64,000 nt of DNA from Blastomonas sp046291395 (GTDB lineage Bacteria > Pseudomonadota > Alphaproteobacteria > Sphingomonadales > Sphingomonadaceae): the NCBI GenBank assembly GCA_046291395.1, contig JBKBTF010000002.1, positions 62,001 through 126,000 of the forward strand, written 5' to 3'. The notes under the pieces were generated by a model that searched no databases, was not told the DNA's origin, and was given only the letters and a program-made list of their open reading frames with translations. The position numbers were made by a program, and so were the translations under genes. Below, one piece after another: positions 7,945 through 15,542 of this stretch; positions within the stretch are counted from its first letter, which is position 1, and the number at the start of each line of letters is the position of its first letter.

Positions 7945-10221
7945 ATGAAGTTTCCATTTTATTTGATGTCGGCCACCGCAGCGATCATTGTGCCTTATGC
8001 CGCGCAAGCACAGGATGTACCCAATGACGCCGATGGCGGGCTGGCAGAAATCGTCGTCACCGCGCAGAAGCGCGAGCAGAATCTTCAGGATGTTCCCGTA
8101 GCGGTCACCGCGATCAGCGAAGAAACGCTGATCAACCGGAATGTGAGCACTGTTTCCGATCTGCCGCGGCTGGCTCCCAGCCTTACCGTGACACAGGGCA
8201 ACGTCCCTACCAACAACTCGATCAACCTGCGCGGGATCGGCACCACGGCATTCAGCACCGGCATCGAGCCATCGGTCGCGGTGATTGTCGATGACGTCGC
8301 GCTGCTGCAACAGGCGCAGGCGTTTTCCGGCCTCAGCGATATCGCCCGCATTGAGGTCCTGCGTGGACCGCAGGGCACCCTGTTCGGCAAGAACGCATCG
8401 GCCGGCGCGATCAACATCGTCAGCAAGGGCGCAACCGACACCCTGACCGGATCGGTCCTGGGGCGGATCACGTCGGACGACGAATATCGCATCGATGCCT
8501 CGATCGCCGGTCCGCTTGGCGAAGGCGTCGGCTTCCGCCTCAACGGCTTTTATGGCGACCGCAAGGGCCACATCCGCGAACTCAACAGCGGACGCCGCCT
8601 CAACAACGATGAGAGCTACGGCATGCGCGGCCGGCTGGAATTGCAGCCTTCAGATGCGATCAAGATCGACCTGACCGCCAGCCGCTCGGTATCGGAATCG
8701 AACGGTGCAGCCAGGACATTCCGCGCGGTCCCGGCAGGCGCCGCCGTGTTTGGTTCGCCCCTCGGTGCCAGCCTCGTCGGTATTCAGCCAGGCCCTGATA
8801 ACTATGCACTCCGGATCGACCAGCCCCTGTTCAACAAGAGCCAGCAGAACACCTTTGCCGGCCGCGTTACAGTGGACCTGGGCTTTGCAGATCTGATCTC
8901 CGTGACCAGCTACCAGGATTGGCGCTTCCGCTTCTTGGAAGATTTCGACCTGCTTACCGGCCCGGTGCTCGGGCTGTCCACGGGCATCGTTGCCGAGAGC
9001 ACCTTCCGCGCCAAGCAGTTCGCGCAGGAGATTCGCCTCGTGTCGCCTTCCACCGGCGACTTCACTTATGTCCTCGGGGGCTTCTATCAGGACGGCACCA
9101 CCGATCGAACCTTCGCGCGCGGTCCCTCGGGGCCGGTCGTGGCCAACTGGGCCTCGCAGAGCGGTACCGAAAGCTATGCCGCCTTCGGCCAGTTCACTTA
9201 TGACCTGGCGGACACCACGCATCTGGACGTCGGTTTGCGCTGGAACCATGAGAAGGTCTCGGTCGAGTTTCTCAACAACGTGCGTCCGGCAACGCCGCCT
9301 GCCAACAATGCCACCTGCCTGGTCCAGTGTGTGGGTTCGGAAACCGACAGCGTGGTGACCGGCAAGGTCTCGTTGCGTCAGGATCTGTCCGATGCCATCA
9401 TGGCCTATGCCTCGTTTGCGCGCGGCTACAAGGGTCAGGGCTTTGACATCAGCACCGGCTTCACCCCTGCGCGTATCACCAACATCGTCCGGCCTGAAAC
9501 GTCCGACGCTTATGAGCTCGGGCTCAAGTCGCGGTTCTTCGACAACAAGGTGCAGCTGAACATTGCTGCGTTCCTCAGCAACTTCTCCGACTTCCAGGCG
9601 CAGTCGGGACTCCTTCTGCCCGACAACACCATCCAGCTGACGCTCAACAATGTCGGCAAGGTCCGCACCAAGGGCTTTGAAGTCGAGCTGAGCGCACGGC
9701 CGATCCCCGAACTGACGATCGATGGCGCCTTCAGCTATACCGATGCCAAGGTCATCCGCTTCCCGGGTGCACAATGCTATACCGGGCAGGTGGACGGCTG
9801 CTTCGATCTGGATGGAGCCGGTCCTTCGACCGTTCGCGGGCAGGATCTGGCCGGCAAGCGGCTGGGTAATGCGCCCAAGGTGAAGTTCAACGTCGGCGCA
9901 ACATACGATGTCCTGTTGCCTTCGATGCCCTTCGATGCGTTCGTCCAGGCGGATTTCGCCTATCAGAGCCGCGTCAACTTCGACCTGTTGCAGAACCCGC
10001 TGACGGTCCAGCCCGCTTATGGCGTGTTCAACGGCAGCATCGGTATCGATCAGAACGATCGGGGCGGCCTGCGCGTGGCATTGTTCGTCAACAACCTGTT
10101 CGACAAGAACTTTGCCTCGAACATCAGCATCGCCTCTGGCGGCAATGCCGGTCTGCTGACCCAGAACCTCACCCGCGATTCCCGGCGTTATGTCGGGCTG
10201 CGGGTTGGCTATCAGTTCTAA
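7945..10221 (+). CDS. TonB-dependent outer-membrane receptor of the hexuronide locus
   Basis: A 758-residue outer-membrane beta-barrel receptor that takes up large substrates using TonB energy. After a signal peptide (ends PYAAQAQD) come a TonB-box-like segment (IVVTAQKREQNLQDVPVAVT), a plug domain with IARIEVLRGPQGTLFGKNA, and a 22-strand barrel ending in an aromatic residue (LRVGYQF). ATG 7945 is preferred because GGGAGGGG lies 3-4 bases before it and it opens the signal peptide; the longer frame has no such support. It is divergent from the GH2 operon with a shared operator-like site, and a strong hairpin follows the stop. Likely cargo is a glycuronide or hemicellulose fragment, inferred from the neighbours. 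Confidence 0.93.
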   Translation: MKFPFYLMSATAAIIVPYAAQAQDVPNDADGGLAEIVVTAQKREQNLQDVPVAVTAISEETLINRNVSTVSDLPRLAPSLTVTQGNVPTNNSINLRGIGTTAFSTGIEPSVAVIVDDVALLQQAQAFSGLSDIARIEVLRGPQGTLFGKNASAGAINIVSKGATDTLTGSVLGRITSDDEYRIDASIAGPLGEGVGFRLNGFYGDRKGHIRELNSGRRLNNDESYGMRGRLELQPSDAIKIDLTASRSVSESNGAARTFRAVPAGAAVFGSPLGASLVGIQPGPDNYALRIDQPLFNKSQQNTFAGRVTVDLGFADLISVTSYQDWRFRFLEDFDLLTGPVLGLSTGIVAESTFRAKQFAQEIRLVSPSTGDFTYVLGGFYQDGTTDRTFARGPSGPVVANWASQSGTESYAAFGQFTYDLADTTHLDVGLRWNHEKVSVEFLNNVRPATPPANNATCLVQCVGSETDSVVTGKVSLRQDLSDAIMAYASFARGYKGQGFDISTGFTPARITNIVRPETSDAYELGLKSRFFDNKVQLNIAAFLSNFSDFQAQSGLLLPDNTIQLTLNNVGKVRTKGFEVELSARPIPELTIDGAFSYTDAKVIRFPGAQCYTGQVDGCFDLDGAGPSTVRGQDLAGKRLGNAPKVKFNVGATYDVLLPSMPFDAFVQADFAYQSRVNFDLLQNPLTVQPAYGVFNGSIGIDQNDRGGLRVALFVNNLFDKNFASNISIASGGNAGLLTQNLTRDSRRYVGLRVGYQF

Positions 10222-10236
10222 CCTTCGAGCATCAGG

Positions 10237-10273
10237 AACAGGCCATCGACCCGGCAAGTCGATGGCCTGTTTC
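10237..10273 (+). terminator. Strong hairpin after the TonB receptor
   Basis: AACAGGCCATCGAC (10237-10250) pairs perfectly with GTCGATGGCCTGTT (10258-10271) around a 7-base loop, giving a 14-bp stem 15 bases after the receptor stop. Only a short T stretch follows, so it may attenuate rather than fully stop transcription into the downstream transporter. Confidence 0.7.
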
Positions 10274-10342
10274 GCTCAACCCCGCGCAAGCTCACCTGAG
10301 AGCGGTCCATCCGCTCGCCAGCGGCGTCAACCGGAGGCTGCA

Positions 10343-10384
10343 ATGCCCATCGTCCACTCTCTGGCAGGCCCACGCATTCCATGA
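10343..10384 (+). CDS. 13-codon leader ORF coupled to the ExuT-like transporter
   Basis: ATG 10343 is preceded by CCGGAGG at 5 bases, a far better ribosome-binding site than the transporter itself has. The frame encodes MPIVHSLAGPRIP. It stops with a TGA that overlaps the transporter ATG (ATGA, 10381-10384). This geometry fits translational coupling: ribosomes finishing the leader reinitiate on the transporter. The peptide is not recognisable, and its sequence may be unimportant. Confidence 0.45.
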   Translation: MPIVHSLAGPRIP

Positions 10385-11643
10385 AGCTCTCCGGACCAAA
10401 GCTGCGCTGGTGGATCATCGGACTGGTGACGCTGGGGACGATCCTCAATTACCTGGCGCGCTCGACGCTGTCGGTGGCCGCGCCCACGCTCAAGACCGAA
10501 TTTTCGATGACGACCGAGCAGTACAGCTGGGTCGTGCTCGCGTTTCAGGCGAGCTACACCGTCATGCAGACGGTCGCAGGATCAGTGCTCGATACGTTGG
10601 GCACGCGGCTGGGTTTCTTCCTGTTCGCGCTCGGCTGGGCATTCGCCAATATGGCGCATGCGTTTGCTACCGGTTGGCAAAGCCTTGCGTTCTTCCGCAC
10701 ATTGCTCGGCGCGACCGAGGCAGCGGCGATCCCCGCCGGGGTCAAGACCGTCGCCACCTGGTTTCCACCGCGCGAACGTTCGCTTGCCACCAGCCTGTTC
10801 CAGATGGGCACCAGCGTCGGTAACATGATCGCGCCGCCGCTGGTCGCGTTCTGCATCCTTGCATGGAACTGGCAGGCCGCGTTTATCGTCACCGGCGCGC
10901 TGAGCGTGGTGTGGGCGGGCATGTGGTGGGTCGGCTATCGCGACCCTGAGGATCATCCACGCCTGACCAGGCAAGAGGCGGATCTGATTGCCAACGGGCG
11001 CAAGGACGATGTCGCGCATAAGCCCGCGACCAAGAAGGACGTGCTCAAAAGCCGGTCCTTCTGGGCGATCGCGACGCCGCGCTTCCTGTCCGAGCCGGCC
11101 TGGCAGACCTTCAATTTCTTCATCCCGCTGTATCTGGTGGCGGTATGGGATCTCGATCTCAAGTCGATTGCATTATGGGCATGGATGCCGTTCCTCGCGG
11201 CCGATTTCGGCAGTCTGGCTGCTGGCCTGCTGCCGACCTGGCTGATGAAGCGTGGTGCATCGCTGCTCGCCTCGCGCAAGATTACGATGACGATCGGCGC
11301 GTTGTGCATGGTCGGCCCTGCCTGCATCGGCCTGGCCACGTCGCCGGCGATGGCGATTGCCTTGTTCTGCGTCGGCGGCTTTGCGCATCAGATGCTCAAT
11401 GGCGCGCTGATCACCCTGTGCTCGGACGTGTTCGACCAGCGGACCGCCGGCACCGCCAGCGGCATGGCGGGAACATCGGCCTGGATCGGTGGCATGCTGT
11501 TCACGCTGCTGATCGGCCAGAGCGCGGATACATTCGGCTACAACCCGCTGTTCGTGGCGCTGGCCGCGCTCGATCTTCTCGCTGCTGTCGTGCTGTGGAG
11601 CCTGCTCAGGCCTCCCGCGCCGCAACGGACACCAACGCCCTGA
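10381..11643 (+). CDS. MFS transporter of the anion:cation symporter family, ExuT-like
   Basis: A 420-residue inner-membrane permease with about 12 hydrophobic helices. It resembles hexuronate transporters such as ExuT and GudP: LNYLARSTLSVAAPTLK in the first helix region and GATEAAAIPAGVKTVATWFPPRERSLA between helices 4 and 5. It probably imports glucuronate or a related acid for UxaC and ManD. No clear Shine-Dalgarno precedes ATG 10381; instead a 13-codon leader ORF with a strong site overlaps the start. It follows the TonB receptor and its hairpin and converges on manD. Confidence 0.9.
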   Translation: MKLSGPKLRWWIIGLVTLGTILNYLARSTLSVAAPTLKTEFSMTTEQYSWVVLAFQASYTVMQTVAGSVLDTLGTRLGFFLFALGWAFANMAHAFATGWQSLAFFRTLLGATEAAAIPAGVKTVATWFPPRERSLATSLFQMGTSVGNMIAPPLVAFCILAWNWQAAFIVTGALSVVWAGMWWVGYRDPEDHPRLTRQEADLIANGRKDDVAHKPATKKDVLKSRSFWAIATPRFLSEPAWQTFNFFIPLYLVAVWDLDLKSIALWAWMPFLAADFGSLAAGLLPTWLMKRGASLLASRKITMTIGALCMVGPACIGLATSPAMAIALFCVGGFAHQMLNGALITLCSDVFDQRTAGTASGMAGTSAWIGGMLFTLLIGQSADTFGYNPLFVALAALDLLAAVVLWSLLRPPAPQRTPTP

Positions 11644-11662
11644 GCGTCGGTGCCTGCCATCG

Positions 11663-11682
11663 GACGGGCTGTCAGGCCCGTC
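11663..11682. terminator. Small hairpin between the convergent transporter and manD genes
   Basis: GACGGGC (11663-11669) pairs with GCCCGTC (11676-11682) around a 6-base loop. It lies in the 37-base gap between the transporter stop and the manD stop, overlapping the manD stop codon. It may act as a weak bidirectional terminator; no T tract is seen. Confidence 0.4.
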
Positions 11683-12889
11683 ACCAGTTCCACATCGTCC
11701 CGTCTTCAAGCCGCGCGACCGGCAGATAGGCGGGCTTGTAGGGATATTTCGCCGCCAGCGTCTCGTCGACATCGACACCATGGCCCGGCGTCTCGCCGCA
11801 AAACAATTCGCCTGCATCGAAGCGATAATCGTGCGGGAATACCGCGTCCGTTTCCTCGGTATGGCGCATATATTCCTGGATGCCGAAATTGGGGACCCAG
11901 GTATCGAAATGCAGCGCGCAGCCCATGGTGACCGGCGACAGATCGGTCGCGCCGTGGCTTCCGGTACGGATCTGGTAGAGCGCGGCGAAATCGGCGATCC
12001 GGCGCATATGCGTGATCCCGCCAGCGCCGACGATCGTGCAGCGGATATAGTCGATCAGCTGGTTCTGGATCAGGTCCTTGGCGTCCCAGATGGTGTTGAA
12101 GATCTCACCTACCGCAAGCGGCGTCGTGGTGTGCTGCCGTACCAGCTTGAAGGCTTCCTGGTTTTCAGCCGGCGTGCAGTCTTCCAGCCAGAACAGCGAG
12201 TACGGCTCGAGCGCCTTGCCCAGTTGCGCAGCTTCCATCGGGGTATAACGGTGGTGGCCATCGTGGAGCAGATGGTGGTCGAAGCCATAAGTTTCGCGCA
12301 ATTTTTCGAACAGCTTGGGCACATAGTTCAGCGCCTTGCGGGTGTCCCAGCCGGTCACCGAGGGCAGTGCGGCATCGGCCGGCTCGTAATACAATTTGCC
12401 GCGTCCTACGCCATAGGCATCCTTGACGCCAGGAACCCCGGTCTGTGCGCGAATGGCCTTGTAGCCCATGTCGATATAGTGACCGACCGCATCGACGGTT
12501 GCGGCAATGTCGCTGCCATTGGCGTGGCCATAGACCATCACCCCATCACGGCTGCGTCCTCCAAGCAACTGGTATAGCGGCATATTGGCCATCTTGGCCT
12601 TGATATCCCACAGCGCCATATCGACTGCGGCTATCGCGCGCATCGTTACCGGACCGCGCCGCCAGTATGCGCCGCGATAGAGATACTGCCAGATGTCCTC
12701 GATCCGCCGCGGGTCCATTCCGATCAGGCAGGGCACGACATGGTCCTCGAGGTACGAGACCACCGATTTCTCGCGCCCGTTGAGCGTTGCATCACCGATA
12801 CCGTACACACCCTGATCCGTGACGAGTTTCAATGTCACGAAATTGCGACCCGGGCAGGTCACGATGACCTTCGCGGCTGTGATCTTCAT
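11681..12889 (-). CDS. manD: D-mannonate dehydratase, enolase superfamily (ManD)
   Basis: Converts D-mannonate to 2-keto-3-deoxygluconate in the cytoplasm. The 402-residue protein starts MKITAAKVIVTCPGRN and ends MWNW, as ManD proteins do. Catalytic residues lie at the positions I recall for the Novosphingobium aromaticivorans enzyme: Arg147, Tyr159, His212 (HDGHHRYTP), and metal ligands Asp210, Glu236 (FWLEDCTP) and Glu262 (AVGEIFN). ATG 12889 has AGGAG 8 bases upstream; the longer open frame is an upstream extension without support. A FadR-type operator-like site lies at 12966-12980. Fructuronate reductase, the step between UxaC and ManD, is not in the window. Confidence 0.96.
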   Translation of the reverse strand: MKITAAKVIVTCPGRNFVTLKLVTDQGVYGIGDATLNGREKSVVSYLEDHVVPCLIGMDPRRIEDIWQYLYRGAYWRRGPVTMRAIAAVDMALWDIKAKMANMPLYQLLGGRSRDGVMVYGHANGSDIAATVDAVGHYIDMGYKAIRAQTGVPGVKDAYGVGRGKLYYEPADAALPSVTGWDTRKALNYVPKLFEKLRETYGFDHHLLHDGHHRYTPMEAAQLGKALEPYSLFWLEDCTPAENQEAFKLVRQHTTTPLAVGEIFNTIWDAKDLIQNQLIDYIRCTIVGAGGITHMRRIADFAALYQIRTGSHGATDLSPVTMGCALHFDTWVPNFGIQEYMRHTEETDAVFPHDYRFDAGELFCGETPGHGVDVDETLAAKYPYKPAYLPVARLEDGTMWNW

Positions 12890-12965
12890 TCTGAGCTCTC
12901 CTGATGAGTTCGCGCAGAGTTTGCCAAACCGGAAATGCCGAATTCGGTCAACCATTTTCTGATGA

Positions 12966-12980
12966 TTGGCTTTACCAAAA
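12966..12980 (-). promoter_or_regulatory. Candidate FadR-family operator upstream of manD
   Basis: The minus strand reads TTTGGTAAAGCCAAT, a TTGG-N5-CCAA near-palindrome sharing TTGGTAArrCC with the sites at 1334-1348 and 7703-7717. It lies 77-91 bases upstream of the manD start, in the 216-base gap between manD and the Cys-rich small gene, so it could serve either gene. Confidence 0.5.
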
Positions 12981-13105
12981 TGAAGCAGATGCAAAAAGGT
13001 GACCCGTGGCCACAACTGCGAAGCGACGGACCCGATATTCGGGCTTGACCCTGATTGGCCGACAAGGGCATGTTGGGCGCCTGACTTCTTGCGAGGAAAC
13101 GACAG

Positions 13106-13249
13106 ATGCTCAAGCTTATGAAGATAGCTGCGATCGGCTTTGCGGCATCGTCCACCGCGGCGTTTGCCGCAGCGCCGGGACCGGTCACGCAGATGATCGC
13201 GGCAGGGTGCTGCGCGCTGGGGGCCTGTTGCGGCATGGGCTGCTGCTGA
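13106..13249 (+). CDS. 47-residue exported peptide with three Cys-Cys pairs
   Basis: ATG 13106 opens a 48-codon frame preceded by GAGGAA about 8 bases upstream. The product has a signal-peptide-like N-terminus (MLKLMKIAAIGFAASSTAAF, then AAAPGPV). After a short linker the C-terminus is GCCALGACCGMGCC: six cysteines in three adjacent pairs. ATG at codon 5 is an alternative start. A textbook intrinsic terminator follows 28 bases after the stop, which makes a real short transcript likely. I do not recognise a characterised family. Metal binding, disulfide-rich or modified-peptide roles are possible; none is shown. It diverges from manD across a 216-base gap. Confidence 0.7.
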   Translation: MLKLMKIAAIGFAASSTAAFAAAPGPVTQMIAAGCCALGACCGMGCC

Positions 13250-13277
13250 ACCACCGCGGATCACATCGACAATAGAG

Positions 13278-13308
13278 CGCCGGGCAGACTGTCCGGCGTT
13301 TTTGTTTT
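13278..13308 (+). terminator. Intrinsic terminator of the Cys-rich peptide gene
   Basis: CGCCGGGCA and TGTCCGGCG form a 9-bp stem (one G-U pair) around a 3-base loop at 13278-13298, followed directly by TTTTTGTTTT. This is the clearest rho-independent terminator in the window and faces plus-strand transcription. Confidence 0.88.
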
Positions 13309-13327
13309 GGCCCGACCTTTGCGCGGG

Positions 13328-13353
13328 CCCTTCGACAGGCTCAGGCCGAGCGG
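13328..13353 (+). repeat. Short dispersed intergenic repeat, TTCGACAGGCTCAGG type
   Basis: CCCTTCGACAGGCTCAGGCC followed by GAGCGG resembles a short repeat (TTCGACAAGCTCAGG...) seen many times in sphingomonad and other proteobacterial intergenic regions. Only one copy is in this window, between the terminator and the 3' end of the glycosyltransferase gene, so the call rests on general knowledge. Confidence 0.4.
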
Positions 13354-13409
13354 ATGAGTGGAAGTGGGAGCGCGGGGCTGCGGCTCGGGCTGAGCGGGGG
13401 GCTGCGCGC

Positions 13410-14582
13410 CTAACGCCCGAATTCGGGGCGGCCCATCGCGCGGCCGTAAAGCGCGGCATAGCGGTCGAGCATCCGGCGTTCGTCAAACTCTTCCTTGGCC
13501 TTCGCGCGGTTGGCAGCGCCCAATGACGCGCGGAGGGCCGGGTCGGCGGCGAGGCGCTTGAGGCAGTCGATCAGCCCCGCCTCGCTGCCCGGCTCGCCCA
13601 GCAGCACGGCGTTGTCGGGAGCGACCATATGCGCGATGTCGCCCACCATCGGCGCGGCCACCGGCAGTCCCGCTGCCATCGCCTCGATCACCGAGATCGG
13701 CTGCTGCTCGCTGTCCGACGAAAGCGCAAAGATATCGAACAGCCCGACAAAGCGCGCCGGTGACTTGAGGAAGCCCGGCATCAGCAGCCGGTCGGTCAGG
13801 CCGACGCGCGCGGCTTCGGCCTCGATCGCCGCGCGCTCGGGCCCCTCACCGACGATCACCAGCCGCACCGGCAGATCGAGCGCGGCGACCGCGCGCACCA
13901 GCCGCGGCAGGTTCTTGACCGCGCGCAATCCGGCGAGCGTGCCGATGACGATCTCGCCATCGCGGCGCTGCAGGCCAGACATCGCGCCGCGCTGCGGACG
14001 CTTGGCATAAGCGGCAATATCGATACCGTTGGGGATGCGCCGCACCCGGCTGTCGGGCTGCTTCCATACGTTGAGCGCGATCCGCTCCAGCGTGTAGGAC
14101 GGCACCACCAACGCCTCGGTGCGCGCCAGCGCGACCATGCGGAACCAGTTGCGCTTGCGCTTGAGGCGCACCGCCTCGTCCTCGTTGAACCCGTCCTCGT
14201 GATGCACCACCGGCGGCAGCCTGGTCTGCCCGGCAAACAGCGTGCGCGCCATCACGCCATCCATCGCGCCCCAATTATAGCTGCAGATCAGGTCGAATTG
14301 CTTGAAATACTCCACGAACACCCGGTAGCGCGCAATGCTGGGCTTGCCCGCGAGCGAAGGCGCATCGGTCGGGAAATCGGCGCGGATGCCGGGCGCGATC
14401 GCACCGCGCGCACCCAGCGCATCGGGCACCGCGGTGAGGATGGTGTGGTGCGCCGCCGGTCCGAAATGGTTCATCAGCCGCACCGCGCGCGCCTCCTTGC
14501 CGCCCAGATCGAACGTGCTGTGCAGGTGCAGGATGCGGGCGGGGTTAAGCGCACTCCTGGGCGGCTTGGTCGGCTGTTTCAT
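13410..14582 (-). CDS. GT4-family glycosyltransferase
   Basis: A 390-residue GT-B fold glycosyltransferase that would transfer a sugar from a nucleotide donor. The N-terminal half holds HLHSTFDLGGKEARAVRL. The C-terminal Rossmann half holds RRIPNGIDIAAY, VIVGEGPERAAIEAEAARVG and FALSSDSEQQPISVIEAMAA, which includes the GT4 E-x7-E donor-binding pattern. ATG 14582 is chosen because homology starts soon after it; the longer open frame overlaps the upstream hydrolase gene. There is no strong ribosome-binding site. It begins 20 bases after the alpha/beta hydrolase stop and may share its transcript. The acceptor (exopolysaccharide, lipid or other) is unknown. Confidence 0.85.
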   Translation of the reverse strand: MKQPTKPPRSALNPARILHLHSTFDLGGKEARAVRLMNHFGPAAHHTILTAVPDALGARGAIAPGIRADFPTDAPSLAGKPSIARYRVFVEYFKQFDLICSYNWGAMDGVMARTLFAGQTRLPPVVHHEDGFNEDEAVRLKRKRNWFRMVALARTEALVVPSYTLERIALNVWKQPDSRVRRIPNGIDIAAYAKRPQRGAMSGLQRRDGEIVIGTLAGLRAVKNLPRLVRAVAALDLPVRLVIVGEGPERAAIEAEAARVGLTDRLLMPGFLKSPARFVGLFDIFALSSDSEQQPISVIEAMAAGLPVAAPMVGDIAHMVAPDNAVLLGEPGSEAGLIDCLKRLAADPALRASLGAANRAKAKEEFDERRMLDRYAALYGRAMGRPEFGR

Positions 14583-14602
14583 CAAAGCGGGGCTATAACC
14601 GC

Positions 14603-15505
14603 TCAGGCCGTGGTCGCAAGCGCGGCGGCGTCGACGCGGGCGAGCAGTTCGAGGATTGCCGCGGCGACCTCGGGTTCCTCGAGCGAAGGGGCGTGGCCCT
14701 TGCCCGCAACGGTGAGCAACCGGCCCTGCGGGAGCATCTCCAGCATCCGCTGCGCGGTTGCCACGCTGAACAGATCGGACAGCGCACCGCGCACGATCAG
14801 CACCGGCACCGGTGCCAGCGCGGCGAGCGACGGCCACAGATCGACCCCTGCCTCGCCGCCGGGCACGGCAAAGGGTTCGGCGATCCGCATGTCGTAATCA
14901 TAGACGATGCGCCCGCCTGCGCCGACCTTCATCGTCTTCTTGGCAAGGTCGAGCCAGTCGCTGATCGCGTATTCGGGGAACACCGGGCGCTGCACCTCGG
15001 CCAGCGCCCAGGCGGCGTGCATCCAGGTGGGGAAGGAGCGGCCCTGGCCGACATAATCGCGGATCCGCGCCAGCCCGGCCGCCTCGATCTGCGGGCCGAC
15101 ATCGTTGAGCAAGGCGCCGACCACGCGGCCGGGCCGGGTCGAAGCGAGCAGCATCGTGATCAATCCGCCCAGTGAGGTGCCGATCGACACGAACCGCTCG
15201 ATCGCCTGCTCGCGCAGCAGCGCCTCCATATCCTGCACGTAGGTCAGCGGGACATAGCTCATCGCGTCCTTGGCATAGGCGCTGTCCCCGCGCCCGCGTA
15301 AGTCCACGCAGATCACCCGCCAGTCGCCCGCAAGGCGGCTTGCCACCTGCTCGAAATCGCGCGCGTTGCGGGTGAGCCCGGGGATGCAGATCACCGGTGG
15401 GCGGTGCGCGTTTTCAGGGCGCGCAGGGTAATCGCGGAAATGCAGGCGCAGTCCGTCGTTCGACCACCAGAAACCATCGCTATAGGGCAGATCGGACTTG
15501 GACAT
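14603..15505 (-). CDS. Alpha/beta-hydrolase fold protein
   Basis: A 300-residue soluble alpha/beta hydrolase. Visible elements are the oxyanion-hole region ICIPGLTRNARDFE, the nucleophile elbow GTSLGGL, a catalytic-acid segment RGALSDLFS, and the catalytic His in GKGHAPSLEEPE. There is no signal peptide. Substrate specificity (ester, lactone or epoxide) cannot be told from sequence. The ATG at 15505 nearly coincides with the start region of the divergent selO gene, so the two promoters must overlap or lie within coding sequence. Confidence 0.85.
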   Translation of the reverse strand: MSKSDLPYSDGFWWSNDGLRLHFRDYPARPENAHRPPVICIPGLTRNARDFEQVASRLAGDWRVICVDLRGRGDSAYAKDAMSYVPLTYVQDMEALLREQAIERFVSIGTSLGGLITMLLASTRPGRVVGALLNDVGPQIEAAGLARIRDYVGQGRSFPTWMHAAWALAEVQRPVFPEYAISDWLDLAKKTMKVGAGGRIVYDYDMRIAEPFAVPGGEAGVDLWPSLAALAPVPVLIVRGALSDLFSVATAQRMLEMLPQGRLLTVAGKGHAPSLEEPEVAAAILELLARVDAAALATTA

Positions 15506-15542
15506 GGTTGCGCGGGCTCCGTTTGAACCCCACTATCGCTGG

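Noticed and set aside
8650..10257. 535-codon minus-strand open frame opposite the first TonB receptor
   Set aside because: Antisense shadow. The composition shows no recognisable fold, and the plus strand encodes a complete receptor.
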